DNA of 64,000 bases, from positions 29,312-93,311 of the forward strand of contig JAEUSI010000003.1 in the NCBI GenBank assembly GCA_016788375.1, read 5' to 3'. The stretch is from Ignavibacteria bacterium (GTDB taxonomy: Bacteria > Bacteroidota > Ignavibacteria > Tepidaquicellales > Tepidaquicellaceae). This document shows, in pieces, positions 63,695 through 64,000 of the stretch. The translations under genes were made by a program, and so were the position numbers. Each line of letters opens with the position of its first letter. Positions within the stretch are counted from its first letter, which is position 1. A model generated the notes under the pieces. That model did not search any database and was not told where the DNA came from. It saw nothing but the letters and a program-made list of their open reading frames with translations.

Positions 63695-64000
63695 TCACTG
63701 CCTTGCCATCATCATCTTCATTGCAGCTTCATCGTCTTTGATCAGATCACCGCTGACATCTACTGTAGCAGTATATATTTTTCCCGTAAATTCAAACGGA
63801 GGCTGATAGTCAGGTATAGCAGGTGAACCCGGATCGCTGCCTACGGAAGCTCCTGCGCTTAGACCCATTGTCAATGGTAATGTATAAGGAATGTCAGTCT
63901 GTCCGACAAGTTTATCATCAATATACAGTTGTCCTTTTCCGCCTGACCCTTTACCTGTGGCAATATCAGGTTTAATCGAAGCATCAAATTCAAATCTGAG
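63695..64000 (-). CDS. sulfatase C-terminal end, 5' part outside window
   Basis: The last 101 residues of a protein whose start is beyond the right edge. It has L-R-F-E-F-D-A-S-I-K-P-D, G-Q-L-Y-I-D-D-K-L-V and V-G-S-D-P-G-S-P, similar to the C-terminal domain of the 796-residue sulfatase. The catalytic part is not visible, so activity cannot be judged. It is probably the first gene of the sulfatase-amidohydrolase block seen in this window. Confidence 0.75.
   Translation of the reverse strand, partial: LRFEFDASIKPDIATGKGSGGKGQLYIDDKLVGQTDIPYTLPLTMGLSAGASVGSDPGSPAIPDYQPPFEFTGKIYTATVDVSGDLIKDDEAAMKMMMARQ

Overview
The window looks like chromosomal DNA of an AT-rich, Gram-negative member of the Bacteroidota/Chlorobiota assemblage, most like Ignavibacteria. 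The main evidence is seven secreted proteins with the type IX secretion (T9SS) C-terminal sorting domain in the NYPNPFNP form typical of that branch, together with a sufBCD set, TypA/BipA, TrhO and the yicC-gmk-rpoZ-coaBC-udg-dnaB gene order. The taxonomic call is inference; there is no rRNA in the window.

Layout: 1-5.3 kb is a minus-strand block with a truncated PaiB-type FMN-binding protein, a methyltransferase, GT4 and GT9 glycosyltransferases, a mannose-6-phosphate-isomerase-like cupin and L-2-hydroxyglutarate oxidase, suggesting surface polysaccharide or LPS work. 5.6-9.9 kb holds an aldehyde dehydrogenase, an OB-fold-like lipoprotein overlapping era, and a secreted carboxypeptidase-regulatory-like protein. 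10-14.1 kb is sufB-sufC-sufD, with a GxxExxY gene bounded by imperfect 24-bp inverted repeats inserted between sufB and sufC. 14.1-22.3 kb is a run of four T9SS cargo proteins (SBBP propeller, two propeller-like proteins and a 1157-residue beta-helix protein). 22.3-34 kb is mixed housekeeping and metabolism: a BaiN-like flavoprotein, trhO, another T9SS protein, a GT-C glycosyltransferase, an M3 peptidase, a thioredoxin-like ferredoxin, typA and tRNA-Arg(CCT).

34.2-41.2 kb is a plus-strand housekeeping run: SDR, LOG-family protein, yicC, gmk, rpoZ, coaBC, family 4 uracil-DNA glycosylase and dnaB. 41.2-53.9 kb holds small membrane proteins, an M48 peptidase, an RsbU-type phosphatase, a YihY protein, histidine ammonia-lyase, a CHRD-domain T9SS protein, a tandem DUF2061 protein, GNAT enzymes and an outer-membrane barrel. 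54.2-64 kb is a minus-strand block of two complete sulfatases, two YtcJ-like amidohydrolases, one T9SS protein and the 3' end of a third sulfatase-like gene.

The points most worth a second look are: the inverted-repeat-bounded GxxExxY cassette in the suf operon; gmk, whose frame is broken at a run of 11 T; a frameshift in the DUF2061 gene and a possible one in a micro-ORF; a T9SS gene with glutamine codon use opposite to dnaB in the same window; two neighbouring T9SS genes with nearly the same sorting-domain DNA; the sulfatase/amidohydrolase locus with its repeat tails; and a histidine ammonia-lyase with Ser-Ser-Gly at the MIO site. I saw no CRISPR array, prophage, complete insertion sequence or recognisable riboswitch.
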